Shown: positions 7,805-15,856 of the stretch, piece after piece
Numbering within the stretch: the stretch's first letter is position 1
Layout: each line of letters starts with the position of its first letter
Assembly (NCBI GenBank): GCA_965206395.1
Contig: CBDBJK010000023.1
Coordinates: 1-21,144, forward strand
From: CBDBJK01 sp965206395
Lineage (GTDB): Bacteria; Chloroflexota; Dehalococcoidia; Lucifugimonadales; CATOSD01
Reading direction: 5' to 3'
Length of the DNA: 21,144 nucleotides
The notes under the pieces: generated by a model
Seen by the model: the letters and a program-made list of their open reading frames with translations, nothing else
The model's database searches: none
Told to the model about the DNA's origin: nothing
Translations under genes and position numbers: made by a program

Positions 7805-9340
7805 ATGTCATCATCACTCGTACGCGGTAGATATGTCGTCGCCAGGGTGATCGACGAGAACAGCAGCGAGATAATCGAAGACGGGGCCGTGTTTCAGCGA
7901 GACGGCGAGATAATCGAAGTCGGCACGTACGCCAGCCTCAAATCACGATACTCGCCAGACGAAGAGATTGGCTCCTCTGACTTCGTAGTGATTCCCGGAC
8001 TGGTGAACGCACATCACCACGTGGGATTGACGCCATTTCAGCTTGGCGCGCTCGACGCGCCGCTGGAGACCTGGATAGTCGCTCGTTGGGGTTTCCCGGA
8101 CGTAGACCCGTACCTCGATACGCTCTACTGCGCGGCAGAGATGATCGAATCTGGCATAACGACGGTCATGCACAATCAGGCGTTGTCCCGTGTTCCAGCC
8201 GAGTTAGGCCCATACGAGGCCAGCGCCAGCATCATTCGAGCATACGAAGAGTCGGGCATGAGAGTTGCCTACTCGCTTTTCCATAGAGACCAGAATCACC
8301 TTGTGTATGAGGACACCGACCAGTTTCTGACGACGTTGCCCTCGGAGCTAGCTCGAAATGTGAAGGACTACCTCGGTGCCAGGCCAATATCGCTGGAAGA
8401 CTACTTCTCTGTATGTGCCGAGCTATACGAGCGCAAGCAGTCCGACAGGACGCGGATATTCATCAGCCCGCATAATGTTCACTGGTGTTCTGACGCGCTT
8501 CTCCGGGACATAAGAGAGTTCGGGACGCGGCACTCGACCGGCATCCACATACACCTGAATGAGACGATTTATCAGAAGATGTACGGCACACGCAACTGGG
8601 GCAAATCTCCCCTGGCCCACCTTTATGACCTGGGCTTCCTGGGGCCGGAGGTGTCCTGCGCTCACGGCGTATGGCTCACCGACTCTGACATTGACATTGT
8701 TTCCGAGACGGGCACATGCATATGTCACAACCCAAGCTCAAACCTGCGCCTGAAGAGTGGCATCGCGCCACTGAACCGGATGCTTGAGAAAGGCGTGACC
8801 GTTGCCATCGGCATAGACGAGGCAGGTATCAACGACGACAACGACATTCTTCAGGAGATGAGGCTTGCTCAGAAACTGCACCGCGTGCCGGGGGTAGCCA
8901 GCGCAAGCCCTTCCTCGCACCAGATATTACATCTGGCGACCGCTAACGGTGCGAAGGTCACCTTCTTTGGCGACGAGGCAGGCACGCTGGAGGCAGGCAA
9001 GCGCGCCGACATCGTGCTCGTCAGCCTGGAACGCATCGCCGAGCCGTACCTGAATCCGGACACGAATATCGTCGACGCACTGCTATACAGAGGAAAGGGG
9101 CTTGACGTTGACACCGTAATAGTCGACGGCGAGGTGTTGCTGAGAAACAAGAAGCTCACCCGCATAAACAAGGAAGAGGTTGGCGTACGGTTAAGGGAGT
9201 CGTTGACCCGCCCACTTCAACCTCACGAGGCTCGACGTGGCGAATTAGGGCAGCAGTTGCTTCCACACGTTCAGAAATTCTTCGAAGGCTGGACGCTGGA
9301 CAGGGATGCGCCTCACTACTTCTACAATGAAAGCTCTTGA
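7805..9340 (+). CDS. Amidohydrolase-superfamily metal-dependent hydrolase/deaminase
   Basis: 511 residues from ATG 7805, chosen because GGAG at 7792-7795 stands 9 bases before it; the upstream in-frame TTG at 7790 overlaps that site. This is the AtzB/TrzN/cytosine-deaminase-like branch with a TIM barrel and flanking beta sandwich. Metal ligands visible: H70 and H72 in 'VNAHHHVGL', H250 in 'IHIHLNE' with E253, H287 in 'CAHGVWL' and D338 in 'IGIDEAG'. The 'CHNPSSNLRLKSG' stretch is typical of aminohydrolases that act on ring nitrogen compounds (S-adenosylhomocysteine, guanine, triazines). The substrate cannot be named. It is intact, but IS copy 2 ends 60 bases upstream, so its original promoter is probably gone. 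It converges tail to tail with the HExxH gene six bases away. Confidence 0.9.
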   Translation: MSSSLVRGRYVVARVIDENSSEIIEDGAVFQRDGEIIEVGTYASLKSRYSPDEEIGSSDFVVIPGLVNAHHHVGLTPFQLGALDAPLETWIVARWGFPDVDPYLDTLYCAAEMIESGITTVMHNQALSRVPAELGPYEASASIIRAYEESGMRVAYSLFHRDQNHLVYEDTDQFLTTLPSELARNVKDYLGARPISLEDYFSVCAELYERKQSDRTRIFISPHNVHWCSDALLRDIREFGTRHSTGIHIHLNETIYQKMYGTRNWGKSPLAHLYDLGFLGPEVSCAHGVWLTDSDIDIVSETGTCICHNPSSNLRLKSGIAPLNRMLEKGVTVAIGIDEAGINDDNDILQEMRLAQKLHRVPGVASASPSSHQILHLATANGAKVTFFGDEAGTLEAGKRADIVLVSLERIAEPYLNPDTNIVDALLYRGKGLDVDTVIVDGEVLLRNKKLTRINKEEVGVRLRESLTRPLQPHEARRGELGQQLLPHVQKFFEGWTLDRDAPHYFYNESS

Positions 9341-9346
9341 AGCACT

Positions 9347-10243
9347 CTAAGGCGCTAGCAAGCCATCGATGCGCAACTCCGGCGCTCCTTCGTCGTCGGG
9401 ATTCAAGCCATCAATCAGGCGGCTCTTGGAAATCATGCTTATCGTACTCAGGCGCAAGGACAGCCCTCTGACGCGCTCCGCCACGTACGCTTGAATAGAC
9501 TCAGGGGCGAGGCTGACAAAGTAATCATACAATTCAAGGGCAGATTCCGTGCTCAATCTTCCGTTGACCGCAAGCTCGTCTCGCAGGCCAATCAGTTTGG
9601 AGTCGTCCATCACAGCAAGCCACTGCAACAGGTAGCCTAACGAGTGCTCGTTCCGTGGAGCGTCCCGAACCCATGAGTCCAGCCTGTGGTCAATCACAGT
9701 GTGAAAGACTGCATAGTCGGGATATGTAAGCAGGCTCAGACCAGAGAACCCTTCAATCGCCAGCCAGAACGCCCTCTGGAACTGCTGCGCCTCCGCCTCT
9801 TGAATCGCGTTCAGGAAATGATACTGTTCGGCTTCGGTCTGGTCTGGGTTCAGATAATCCTGACGCATGTGCCCAAGCTCATGGGCCAGGGAGTCGATCA
9901 CGTCGGCGGCACGCCGCTCGGCATCGACAACAACGGCGACTTTGCTGAAACGTCGCGTCTTGAAACCGAGGGAGCGAGTCTTGATCCATTCTCGACTGGC
10001 GAGCAATGACGCATACGCGGATTCATCTCGTGTGGCAAACTTCTCCGCGAAATCGTCGTCAATCCAGGCCAGGTAATCTTCCCGATTCAAGAGAGTAATG
10101 TTTACCCGCTCGTCTTTGAGGCTTTTGCCAGTCGAGAGGTAGTATCCGGCCTCGGCAACATCCATTACAGCATCGCTGTGATCGAAACCAAGGCCGAGAG
10201 CAGGCTCTTGTATATCCAGCAGCGACTTCAAATCGGCAAGCAT
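9347..10243 (-). CDS. HExxH zinc-protease-like protein, continuing the CARDB lipoprotein frame after a TAG
   Basis: 298 residues if started at ATG 10243. The zinc motif is H121-E-L-G-H125 in 'DSLAHELGHMRQDY'; the third ligand is probably a Glu in 'AIQEAEAQQF' about 26 residues on. No signal peptide or membrane helix is seen. The upstream codons (reading PTPIIYSNEDLKL) are in the same frame as the preceding CARDB lipoprotein and are separated from its last residues only by TAG at 10292-10294; no ribosome site is obvious before ATG 10243. It may be the protease domain of a larger surface lipoprotein, now split, or a separate translationally coupled gene. The family is not recognised beyond gluzincin-like peptidase. 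It stops with TAG six bases from the amidohydrolase end. Confidence 0.75.
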   Translation of the reverse strand: MLADLKSLLDIQEPALGLGFDHSDAVMDVAEAGYYLSTGKSLKDERVNITLLNREDYLAWIDDDFAEKFATRDESAYASLLASREWIKTRSLGFKTRRFSKVAVVVDAERRAADVIDSLAHELGHMRQDYLNPDQTEAEQYHFLNAIQEAEAQQFQRAFWLAIEGFSGLSLLTYPDYAVFHTVIDHRLDSWVRDAPRNEHSLGYLLQWLAVMDDSKLIGLRDELAVNGRLSTESALELYDYFVSLAPESIQAYVAERVRGLSLRLSTISMISKSRLIDGLNPDDEGAPELRIDGLLAP

Positions 10244-10291
10244 TAGTTTGAGGTCTTCATTACTATAGATAATAGGCGTTGGCTCAACGAC

Positions 10292-11953
10292 CTAGCCTTT
10301 GCTCCATAGGAAGCTCTTCTCGTAAATATTATCGTTTTCGTTAGCCTCCTTAACGGCATTTAGAGGATCAATGACCATTCTCAAAGTATGGCTGCCGTCT
10401 GCTATCTGCGACCTGTCAGGCAGGCCATCCCAGTCGTCATGCCATTTGATAGCACCTGACCTAATGCGTCCTGAGAACTCGAAAGTGTTTACCTTCTCGC
10501 CATCGAAGTACAGGTCAACTGTGAAAGCAGTCGCCTCAATAGTACTTTGATTTTTGACTACAAGGTCTATAAGTGGCCTTTTGTCCACAGTTAACAGAGC
10601 GTCGATGTACGTTCCTTCTTCGTGTGAGACGATTATGGGGCCGTCCCAGCCGAATCTCCATCCGGGAACAAGGTTGGGCAAGGTCAGCGGCAAAGGCGGG
10701 GTAGGCCCAGGAGTTGTAGTCGCCGCCAGTTTAGAGGGTACGGCATCTGCGTCCCATGTGAACCGCTTCTCGAATGTGTTGTTCGTCTCGTCCGATTCCA
10801 AAACCAGGTCGTTGGGGTCTATGACCAGCTTCAGCACGTGTTCGCCCTGAGTGACGTTCGTGGCCTCCAATAGCCCTGCCCACTCCGGCTGCGGAACCGT
10901 TCCGTCCGCTATCAGGCCATCCAGCGCCCTCATATCAACCAGGATGTCGTCGAGGTACAAATAGACCCAGATGTCGCTCGGGGTGCTGGTTAAACCTCTG
11001 TTCTCGATGCCGTAGCGTATGTACGTTGTCGCGCTGAGCGAAAGCGGCCCTTCGATTGTATCGCCGAAATAAGACGTGGCTATAATGGGGTCATCCCAGC
11101 CTTCAGGTATATAAGGGGCAAGGTCGGAAAGTCTGGATGGAACAGGCGTCGCTGCGGAAGACGCAGGCTCCCAAATGAAATCCTGCTCCAACACGTTATC
11201 GGACTCATTCGTTTCCGGTATGAGCTTGGTTGAGTCTGCCACGATTCTTAGCGTGTGTTTACCGGGTTGGAGACGCACTCGCGACAGAAGGTTGCTCCAA
11301 CTATCCATGAAGATGAATCCGCGAACAGGCATATCGCTGCCCAGCCATCTTTGGACTACTACCCCATCGAGGTACATGTCAACTTGAAATCGGCCTTCAA
11401 TTGGCGATGGGCCGTCATTGGTTATGGCCCAGCAGACAAAAATCTCGCCATCGGACAATACTTCCACGGAAGAGCCGCACAGCCCTTCTCTGTCAGAGAC
11501 AACAAATGCGCTCTCCCAACCATAGGGGATGTATTGTCTCAAATTACCGTTAGCCTGCTGAGTAGGAGTCGGCGACAGCGTAGGTATAGGAGTCGGCGTT
11601 TCGGTGGGCGTGGCGGTAGGCGCGGGAGTGTTCGTAGCCGTGGGTGTTGGACTTGGCGAAGGCGTCGGTGTTGTGGTTGGCGTGGGTGTAAACGTCGGGG
11701 TAGGAGTATTCGTGGCAGTGGCTGTCGCCGTGGGTTTAGGTGTAACAGTTAGAGTTGCTGTAGCGGTCGGCGACAAAGTCGGCGGCGGCGTGGCCGTCAA
11801 AGACTGTGCCACGACCAGTGGCTGAGTTGTTGTGGGAGTAGTCTGAGACGCAAACGATGGCACGGGCGTTGAGCAAGCCAGCAACAGAACGGGCAATGCG
11901 ACGTACAGCATGACGAGAGTCGCACCCAGGTGACTCGCCCGCTTCCGCGACAC
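10292..11953 (-). CDS. Secreted lipoprotein with Pro/Thr linker and three CARDB-like repeats
   Basis: Lipoprotein signal: a basic start (VSRKR), a hydrophobic core and a lipobox 'VLLLAC'. I chose GTG 11953, nine bases after the methyltransferase stop; the open frame runs to 12031 but would overlap that gene by 70 bases. About 90 residues of Thr-Pro-Thr/Ala linker follow the lipid Cys. Then come three repeats of about 120 residues, each with a 'GW' start, a 'V/I-x-L-Y-x-D' strand and an 'N-E-x-D-N-x-x-x-x-x-F-x-W' end (ESDNVLEQDFIW, ETNNTFEKRFTW, NENDNIYEKSFLW). This matches CARDB/APHP domains, Ig-like folds in adhesion or cell-surface proteins. It would sit outside the membrane on a flexible stalk. 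The next frame, after TAG, encodes an HExxH domain. Confidence 0.85.
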   Translation of the reverse strand: MSRKRASHLGATLVMLYVALPVLLLACSTPVPSFASQTTPTTTQPLVVAQSLTATPPPTLSPTATATLTVTPKPTATATATNTPTPTFTPTPTTTPTPSPSPTPTATNTPAPTATPTETPTPIPTLSPTPTQQANGNLRQYIPYGWESAFVVSDREGLCGSSVEVLSDGEIFVCWAITNDGPSPIEGRFQVDMYLDGVVVQRWLGSDMPVRGFIFMDSWSNLLSRVRLQPGKHTLRIVADSTKLIPETNESDNVLEQDFIWEPASSAATPVPSRLSDLAPYIPEGWDDPIIATSYFGDTIEGPLSLSATTYIRYGIENRGLTSTPSDIWVYLYLDDILVDMRALDGLIADGTVPQPEWAGLLEATNVTQGEHVLKLVIDPNDLVLESDETNNTFEKRFTWDADAVPSKLAATTTPGPTPPLPLTLPNLVPGWRFGWDGPIIVSHEEGTYIDALLTVDKRPLIDLVVKNQSTIEATAFTVDLYFDGEKVNTFEFSGRIRSGAIKWHDDWDGLPDRSQIADGSHTLRMVIDPLNAVKEANENDNIYEKSFLWSKG

Positions 11954-11961
11954 TCTGAACG

Positions 11962-12759
11962 TCAATTCTTTCGAGCTTTGTAAACTATGGAAAACGGCAC
12001 GTGGCTCAGACGCTCTTGCTGGTTTTCCCAAAAGGGGCCGGAGTAGGGCATGGCGCGTTTCTCAGCCTCGTTCATAGAGTGCAAGGGATAGGGGTAAGGC
12101 TCAACTATGCGCTCCACGCGAAAGCCGTTTGAGGTCAGAAGATCAAACATCTCCTGAATAGTATGGAAAATTGTTAGGGCTTTATCCATGCCTGGCTGTG
12201 AGGAATCGCCCCATACCTCTACAGGCGGGTTGAAGTAGTCTGCGACTATCAGCGCCTTTTCGTCCTCGTCCCACTCGAACGCTGACAGCGGGTGCACGGT
12301 GCATACGATCAACAGTCCATCGTCGACAAGCACCCTGCTGCACTCGTCGAAACAGGCTCCCAGATCGGGCACGAACTCCCAACCGAAGGACGATAGCACG
12401 ATATCAAAGGCGGCATCCCTGAACATCGCAAGCCGCTCCATATCCCCACGAATCAGGTTGACATCTACTTTTTCGCCGGAAACCAGGACTCTGGCCTTTT
12501 GCAACTGCCTTGACGAAAAGTCCATCGCGGTGACGTGAGCACCCCATTTCGCCAGGGCTATCGAATTCTGGGCCGCGCCACAGGCCAGCTCCAGGACACG
12601 CTTCCCGCCAACGTCTCCCAGCAGACGCAACTCACGCTCGCCGGGAGCGATGGGAGCGTAATGAACGTCATCGAGGGAGATTCGAGAATCAGCCTGGTAG
12701 GAGTCCGACATCTCATCCCAGCCCGCCTGTATGGCTTTCTTGATATGCTCAGTAGACAC
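11962..12759 (-). CDS. Class I SAM-dependent methyltransferase
   Basis: 265 residues from GTG 12759. Motif I is 'VLELACGAAQNS' (55-66), the acidic residue binding the ribose is D80 in 'TAMDFS', then 'GDMERLAMFRDAAFDIV' and 'SRVLVDDGLLIVCTVHP' correspond to motifs II-III of Methyltransf_11/25 proteins. The N-terminal 'AGWDEMSDSYQ' is common in small-molecule and quinone-type methyltransferases of this group; the substrate is unknown. Only 18 native bases remain upstream before the IS630 element at 12780, so its original promoter is displaced by 2 kb. It is followed closely by the CARDB lipoprotein, probably in one transcript. No damage is visible. Confidence 0.88.
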   Translation of the reverse strand: MSTEHIKKAIQAGWDEMSDSYQADSRISLDDVHYAPIAPGERELRLLGDVGGKRVLELACGAAQNSIALAKWGAHVTAMDFSSRQLQKARVLVSGEKVDVNLIRGDMERLAMFRDAAFDIVLSSFGWEFVPDLGACFDECSRVLVDDGLLIVCTVHPLSAFEWDEDEKALIVADYFNPPVEVWGDSSQPGMDKALTIFHTIQEMFDLLTSNGFRVERIVEPYPYPLHSMNEAEKRAMPYSGPFWENQQERLSHVPFSIVYKARKN

Positions 12760-12784
12760 GGCGATTCCAATGTAGACTAGTGGT

Positions 12785-13435
12785 TCAACGTTTTTGTATT
12801 GATGGGTAGAGTGACTTTAGCTTGATGCGCGCATCCTCGGTAGTGAAGCGCCAATCCACTCGTATCACATCCCGGTTGCGTTGATTCTGCCAAGCATTGA
12901 CCTCGCCGCGCAGGATGTCTTGATTGGCAATCCGTCGGTCCAGGCACTGTCGAGCCAGCACACCGATCTCTATCTCCGCCATATTCAACCAACTCCCGTG
13001 TTTGGGAGTGTAGTGTATCTCCAGTCGCTCAGCTATACGCCTCGCCTCAGCAGGCTCGAATGCCTCGTATAGCGAGGACAGCTTGTGAGTGTTGAGATTG
13101 TCCATTACCAGCACGATCCGGTCTCTGTCAGGGTAGTCCTCGTCGACCAGTTTCTTTATCACATGCGCCCAGTCCACCTTCGTGCGACGCTCTCTGACCT
13201 CGACTCGGCGCCATCCGTCCAACGGTGCAAACAGCATGAACAGGCTGCTCACTCCATTGCGCTCGTATTCGTAGTCGTATGCCGCCGATAAGCCGGGCGC
13301 TGCGGGACGCGGCACTCGCGTCTCCTTGACTTGCTGTTTGCTCGTCTCATCCATGCACACCAGAACCTCATTCCCATCGTACGGCCGTTGGTAGACCTCC
13401 AGTACGTCTTCCATCACGTCTTCCATCGCGCACAC
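12785..13435 (-). CDS. IS630 transposase, catalytic half (copy 1)
   Basis: DDE domain: 'LVCMDETSKQ' (Asp 1), 'VLVMDNLNTHK' (Asp 2) and 'HGSWLNMAEIEIG' (Glu), the standard IS630 triad. The homologous frame extends upstream of 13435 to the A9 run (13497-13505), reading ELKPWLKQSWCIPPGQ. The stop TGA lies within the IS end. Confidence 0.85.
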   Translation of the reverse strand: MCAMEDVMEDVLEVYQRPYDGNEVLVCMDETSKQQVKETRVPRPAAPGLSAAYDYEYERNGVSSLFMLFAPLDGWRRVEVRERRTKVDWAHVIKKLVDEDYPDRDRIVLVMDNLNTHKLSSLYEAFEPAEARRIAERLEIHYTPKHGSWLNMAEIEIGVLARQCLDRRIANQDILRGEVNAWQNQRNRDVIRVDWRFTTEDARIKLKSLYPSIQKR

Positions 13436-13940
13436 AAACTCCGCGCTCTGACCGGGCGGGATGCACCAACTCTGCTTCAGCCACGGCTTCAGTTCGTTTT
13501 TTTTTAAGCGCCTGGCGAACCGTCTCGGTGCTAATGGTCCCGACTATCTCACACTCGACCAACTGGTCAGCCAACAGCTTCAGGGTCCAACTGGCACGCC
13601 CCTCCGGCGGTTCCCCGCAGGCCATCGCTATCAACCGTGCTTCACCTTCGCCGTCCAGTCTCTTTTGACGCCGACGCAGTTGCTTTTTGCGATTCAGCGC
13701 AGACTCGACCCCCTCCTCCACACAGCGCTTGCGTATTCGCTCGACTGTTGACTGTCCCACACCGAGCGCGCTGGTGATGTCCGCGTCCTTCATTCCCCCG
13801 TCCGAGCGTGACTCATCGCTCATCAGCAGAATGCGCGCATGGGTCTGTTTGTACGCCGCAGCCCGACCGCGTGAGACCAAGGCGTTGAGTTCCTGTTGTT
13901 CGTCGGTAGTCAGTCTGATACGGTACTTCTTGGTAGACAT
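13368..13940 (-). CDS. IS630 transposase, helix-turn-helix half (copy 1)
   Basis: Starts at ATG 13940, seven bases after AGGAGG. It contains an N-terminal helix-turn-helix (DADITSALGVGQSTVERIRKR) and a linker ending 'RQALKKK'. The frame then enters an A9 run (13497-13505 as T) and continues 'RTEAVAEAELV', which is not transposase-like. Dropping one A would join it to the catalytic half as 'ALKKNELKPWLKQ', so full-length protein needs slippage or a +1 shift at the run. Confidence 0.83.
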   Translation of the reverse strand: MSTKKYRIRLTTDEQQELNALVSRGRAAAYKQTHARILLMSDESRSDGGMKDADITSALGVGQSTVERIRKRCVEEGVESALNRKKQLRRRQKRLDGEGEARLIAMACGEPPEGRASWTLKLLADQLVECEIVGTISTETVRQALKKKRTEAVAEAELVHPARSERGVCVRDGRRDGRRTGGLPTAVRWE

Positions 13941-14062
13941 CATGGTTCCTCCTCGGTTCAACGTTACGATTGAACCCCCAAGAGGAACAATGACTATCAT
14001 GGTATTCATTTCAATGATGTTGGACCACTAGGTTGTGTTGACATTTGGTGCATAATGGATAC

Positions 14063-14503
14063 ATGTCAACGACTGAATTACGCAATGAACAATGGTCGAA
14101 AATCCTTGAATTTCTGCGCTCATGCCCAGACCTCTACGTTGGAGAGGAGGACGATTGCAGGCGCTACGTCGAGGCCATCCTGTGGATGGCACGAAGTGGT
14201 GCTCCTTGGAGACTGCTGCCTGAGCACTACGGTCACTGGAACAGCGTATATAAGCGCTTCGCACGCTGGTGTGAAAAGGGTGTATGGGAACGAATGCATC
14301 AGCATTTTGTGCAAGACCCCGATATGGAGCATGTCATCATTGATAGCACTGTGATAGCACTGTGGTTCGCGCTCATCCCTGTGCTGCTGGAGCCTCCAAA
14401 AAAACGGTGGCCAATCGGCCCAAGCTCTTGGCCGGAGCCGAGGCGGGTTCAGTACCAAGATCCACGTGAGCGTGGATGGATTGGGCAACCCGTTGCGCTT
14501 TGA
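14063..14503 (+). pseudogene. IS5-like transposase, N-terminal half (copy 3), running on in a wrong frame
   Basis: Starts at ATG 14063 and matches the other copies up to IIDST. With two repeat units there is no stop in the repeat, but 11 extra bases shift the frame, so it reads through the conserved RAHPCAAGA region in the wrong frame (WFALIPVLLEPP) and on to 14503. The catalytic context is lost. Confidence 0.83.
14343..14364 (+). repeat. 11-bp tandem repeat, 2 units
   Basis: Two exact units of ATAGCACTGTG in the transposase gene of IS copy 3, against three and four units in copies 2 and 1. Confidence 0.97.
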
Positions 14504-14834
14504 GCTCACAGCAGGTCAACGTCACGACATCACCCAGGCACAGGCATTGATTGCTGATTTCGAAACCGAGCATGTGATTGCTGATAAGGGATACGATTCG
14601 ATGGATTTTCTCCAATGCATCCTGGGCAGGGGCGCGTTACCTGTGATTCCACCTCGGTCAAATCGAAAGACGCCACGAGAGTATGATGAGTACCTTTACC
14701 GAGAGCGCCACCTTGTGGAGTGTTTCATCAACAAGATCAAGCACTACCGGCATATCTTCTCTCGCTTTGACAAGCTGTCATCGCGTTTCCTGGGATTCTT
14801 GAACTTCGTCGGTGCTCTCATATGGCTCAGATGA
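14466..14834 (+). CDS. IS5-like transposase, C-terminal half (copy 3)
   Basis: Same as the C-terminal halves in copies 1 and 2, with ADKGYDS and R-x3-E-x6-K. The A7 run marking the likely frameshift point is at 14398-14404. Confidence 0.8.
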   Translation: MSVDGLGNPLRFELTAGQRHDITQAQALIADFETEHVIADKGYDSMDFLQCILGRGALPVIPPRSNRKTPREYDEYLYRERHLVECFINKIKHYRHIFSRFDKLSSRFLGFLNFVGALIWLR

Positions 14835-14920
14835 AATGTCAACACAACCTAGACTGTAACTGGTGTGGTCAAACTCGCAATCGATCACCGATCAGGTGAC
14901 AGAGCGGAATGTAAAGTGCG

Positions 14921-14993
14921 CGGCCCCAACGGAATTCGAATCCGTGTTTGCGGCTTGAAAGGCCGCCGTCCTAGTCCACTAGACGATGGGGCC
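14921..14993 (-). tRNA. tRNA-Glu (anticodon TTC)
   Basis: A 73-nt cloverleaf can be folded by eye. Acceptor GGCCCCA pairs with TGGGGCC and the discriminator base is G. The anticodon arm is GCGGC-CTTTCAA-GCCGC with anticodon TTC. The T arm is ACGGA-TTCGAAT-TCCGT. The 3' CCA is not encoded. Just beyond its 3' side, 70 bases away, is IS5-like copy 3. Confidence 0.95.
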
Positions 14994-15092
14994 ATGAAAG
15001 GCTGCTGAAGAATTGAAGTCGTTGATTTCCCTGGCAAACGCCCATACGCAAGGCACAGGCCGGAAAGCGCCTTCGAGAAAGCCAACATTACT

Positions 15093-15121
15093 ATTCTAGT
15101 GCCAAACGGCTGCGGCTGCAA
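15093..15121 (-). promoter_or_regulatory. Possible promoter for tRNA-Glu
   Basis: On the minus strand TTGCAG (15116-15121), a 17-base spacer and TAGAAT (15093-15098) lie about 95 bases before the tRNA. The -10 box is good, the -35 box weak. The rest of the region 14994-15153 shows nothing else. Confidence 0.35.
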
Positions 15122-15153
15122 CGGTTCTATGCGAATTTTGTTGCATGAAGTAA

Positions 15154-15642
15154 TCAAAGATCGTTTAACTGATAAATGAATTCTATAGTGTTCATGTTGC
15201 GTCTCAGCATAAACTCACGAGCATTGATTTCAGGAATTATGTTAACCGCTTGAATTCTCTTTTCTTCCACCCTCGTCTGAACGTAGTCTCGCTCAATCGT
15301 TAGCCATATCACGAGTCTATCCAGATAGTTCAGCGCATCTAGGTGAACCTGACCTAATACAGATGGAGAAGATATCCCTTCGAGTTCAGATAGCAGTTGT
15401 TGCGCATCCGATACCAGGGCTTGCCTATTGGATACAGACCACCACCCTTGCCCCTCAATGTCTTTTGCTCTGCGTTCCGAAATCGAGTCCTGCGAGTCCA
15501 TAATACCATTGAGATTATCAACGTACACCCGGACTTCGGCCCTTATCGGGTCTTCCCAGTTCTTCAGCCACTCGGAATAATCGTTTTGGAACTCAGCATA
15601 AGACTGGTTTGTGAGTTCTCTGAGGGCCTCTGGCAAGCTCAA
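15154..15642 (-). pseudogene. HExxH lipoprotein peptidase, C-terminal part
   Basis: Continuation of the peptidase from 15853-17025, back in that gene's original frame. Native sequence starts at 'LSLPEALRELTNQSYAEFQ', which resembles the end of peptidase-MA-like domains (repeated 'EF...W...W'). A mostly helical, charged tail of about 120 residues follows (SERRAKDIEGQ ... VEEKRIQAVNIIPEIN). It is reached only through the middle fragment after a second one-base shift at the AAA run 15641-15643. Confidence 0.75.
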
Positions 15643-15856
15643 ACCCTCTAAGATTATCTATTACACCCATGACTTCGTTCGGGCTGAAGGCCTCTACCAG
15701 GAATCGAACCGCCATATGAGCCTCAGCGTACTGAAGATGAATTTCGTTATCGTCTGTTCGATCGTTCCACAGTGCCCTGCTCTCCAGCGTGTTCAATGGC
15801 AATGTGCTACCTGATAACGCTGCTGACCTTGCCCTGTCTGCGCTGACATACATCAC
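15593..15856 (-). pseudogene. HExxH lipoprotein peptidase, middle fragment in a shifted frame
   Basis: Native from about 15872 (reading DASRLVMYVSADRARSAA) to 15643 (VIDNLRG). The pieces 'ARSAALSGSTLPL', 'LQYAEAHMAVRFLVEAF' are typical of the region after the HExxH helix in peptidase-MA-like proteins. One base, most likely a C, is missing near 15872 (CGT-CAGAT would read R-P-D as CGTCCAGAT), and one extra base at 15641-15643 restores the frame. Confidence 0.75.

Larger units (their letters stand above)
12780..14028 (-). mobile_element. IS630-family insertion sequence, copy 1 (1249 bp)
   Basis: Imperfect inverted ends GTGGTTCAACGTTTTTG and GTGGTCCAACATCATTG, flanked by TA (12778-12779 and 14029-14030), the usual IS630/Tc1-mariner target. 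It holds one transposase in two frames. A second copy at 17208-18456 has the same length and differs at three bases that I can find (13662, 13746 and 13900 versus 18090, 18174 and 18328). The right TA is shared with IS5-like copy 3. Confidence 0.93.
14031..14849 (+). mobile_element. IS5-family (IS427-like) insertion sequence, copy 3 (819 bp)
   Basis: Same ends as copies 1 and 2, flanked by TA at 14029-14030 and 14850-14851. It has two 11-bp units and is therefore 22 bp shorter than copy 1. Its left TA is also the right target duplication of the adjacent IS630 element, so the two were inserted one after the other at one TA. Confidence 0.93.

Noticed and set aside
308..10294. The two in-frame TAG codons as evidence for TAG reassignment
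   Set aside because: argC ends with TAG at the normal family length, and the HExxH protein also ends with TAG, so TAG is an ordinary stop here.
11604..11825. Plus-strand Gly/Val-rich open frame
   Set aside because: It is the antisense of the Thr/Pro linker of the CARDB lipoprotein; its repetitive composition follows from that linker.
14885..14905. Hairpin TCACC-GATCA-GGTGA after the tRNA as a terminator
   Set aside because: The stem is only five pairs and no T run follows on the minus strand.
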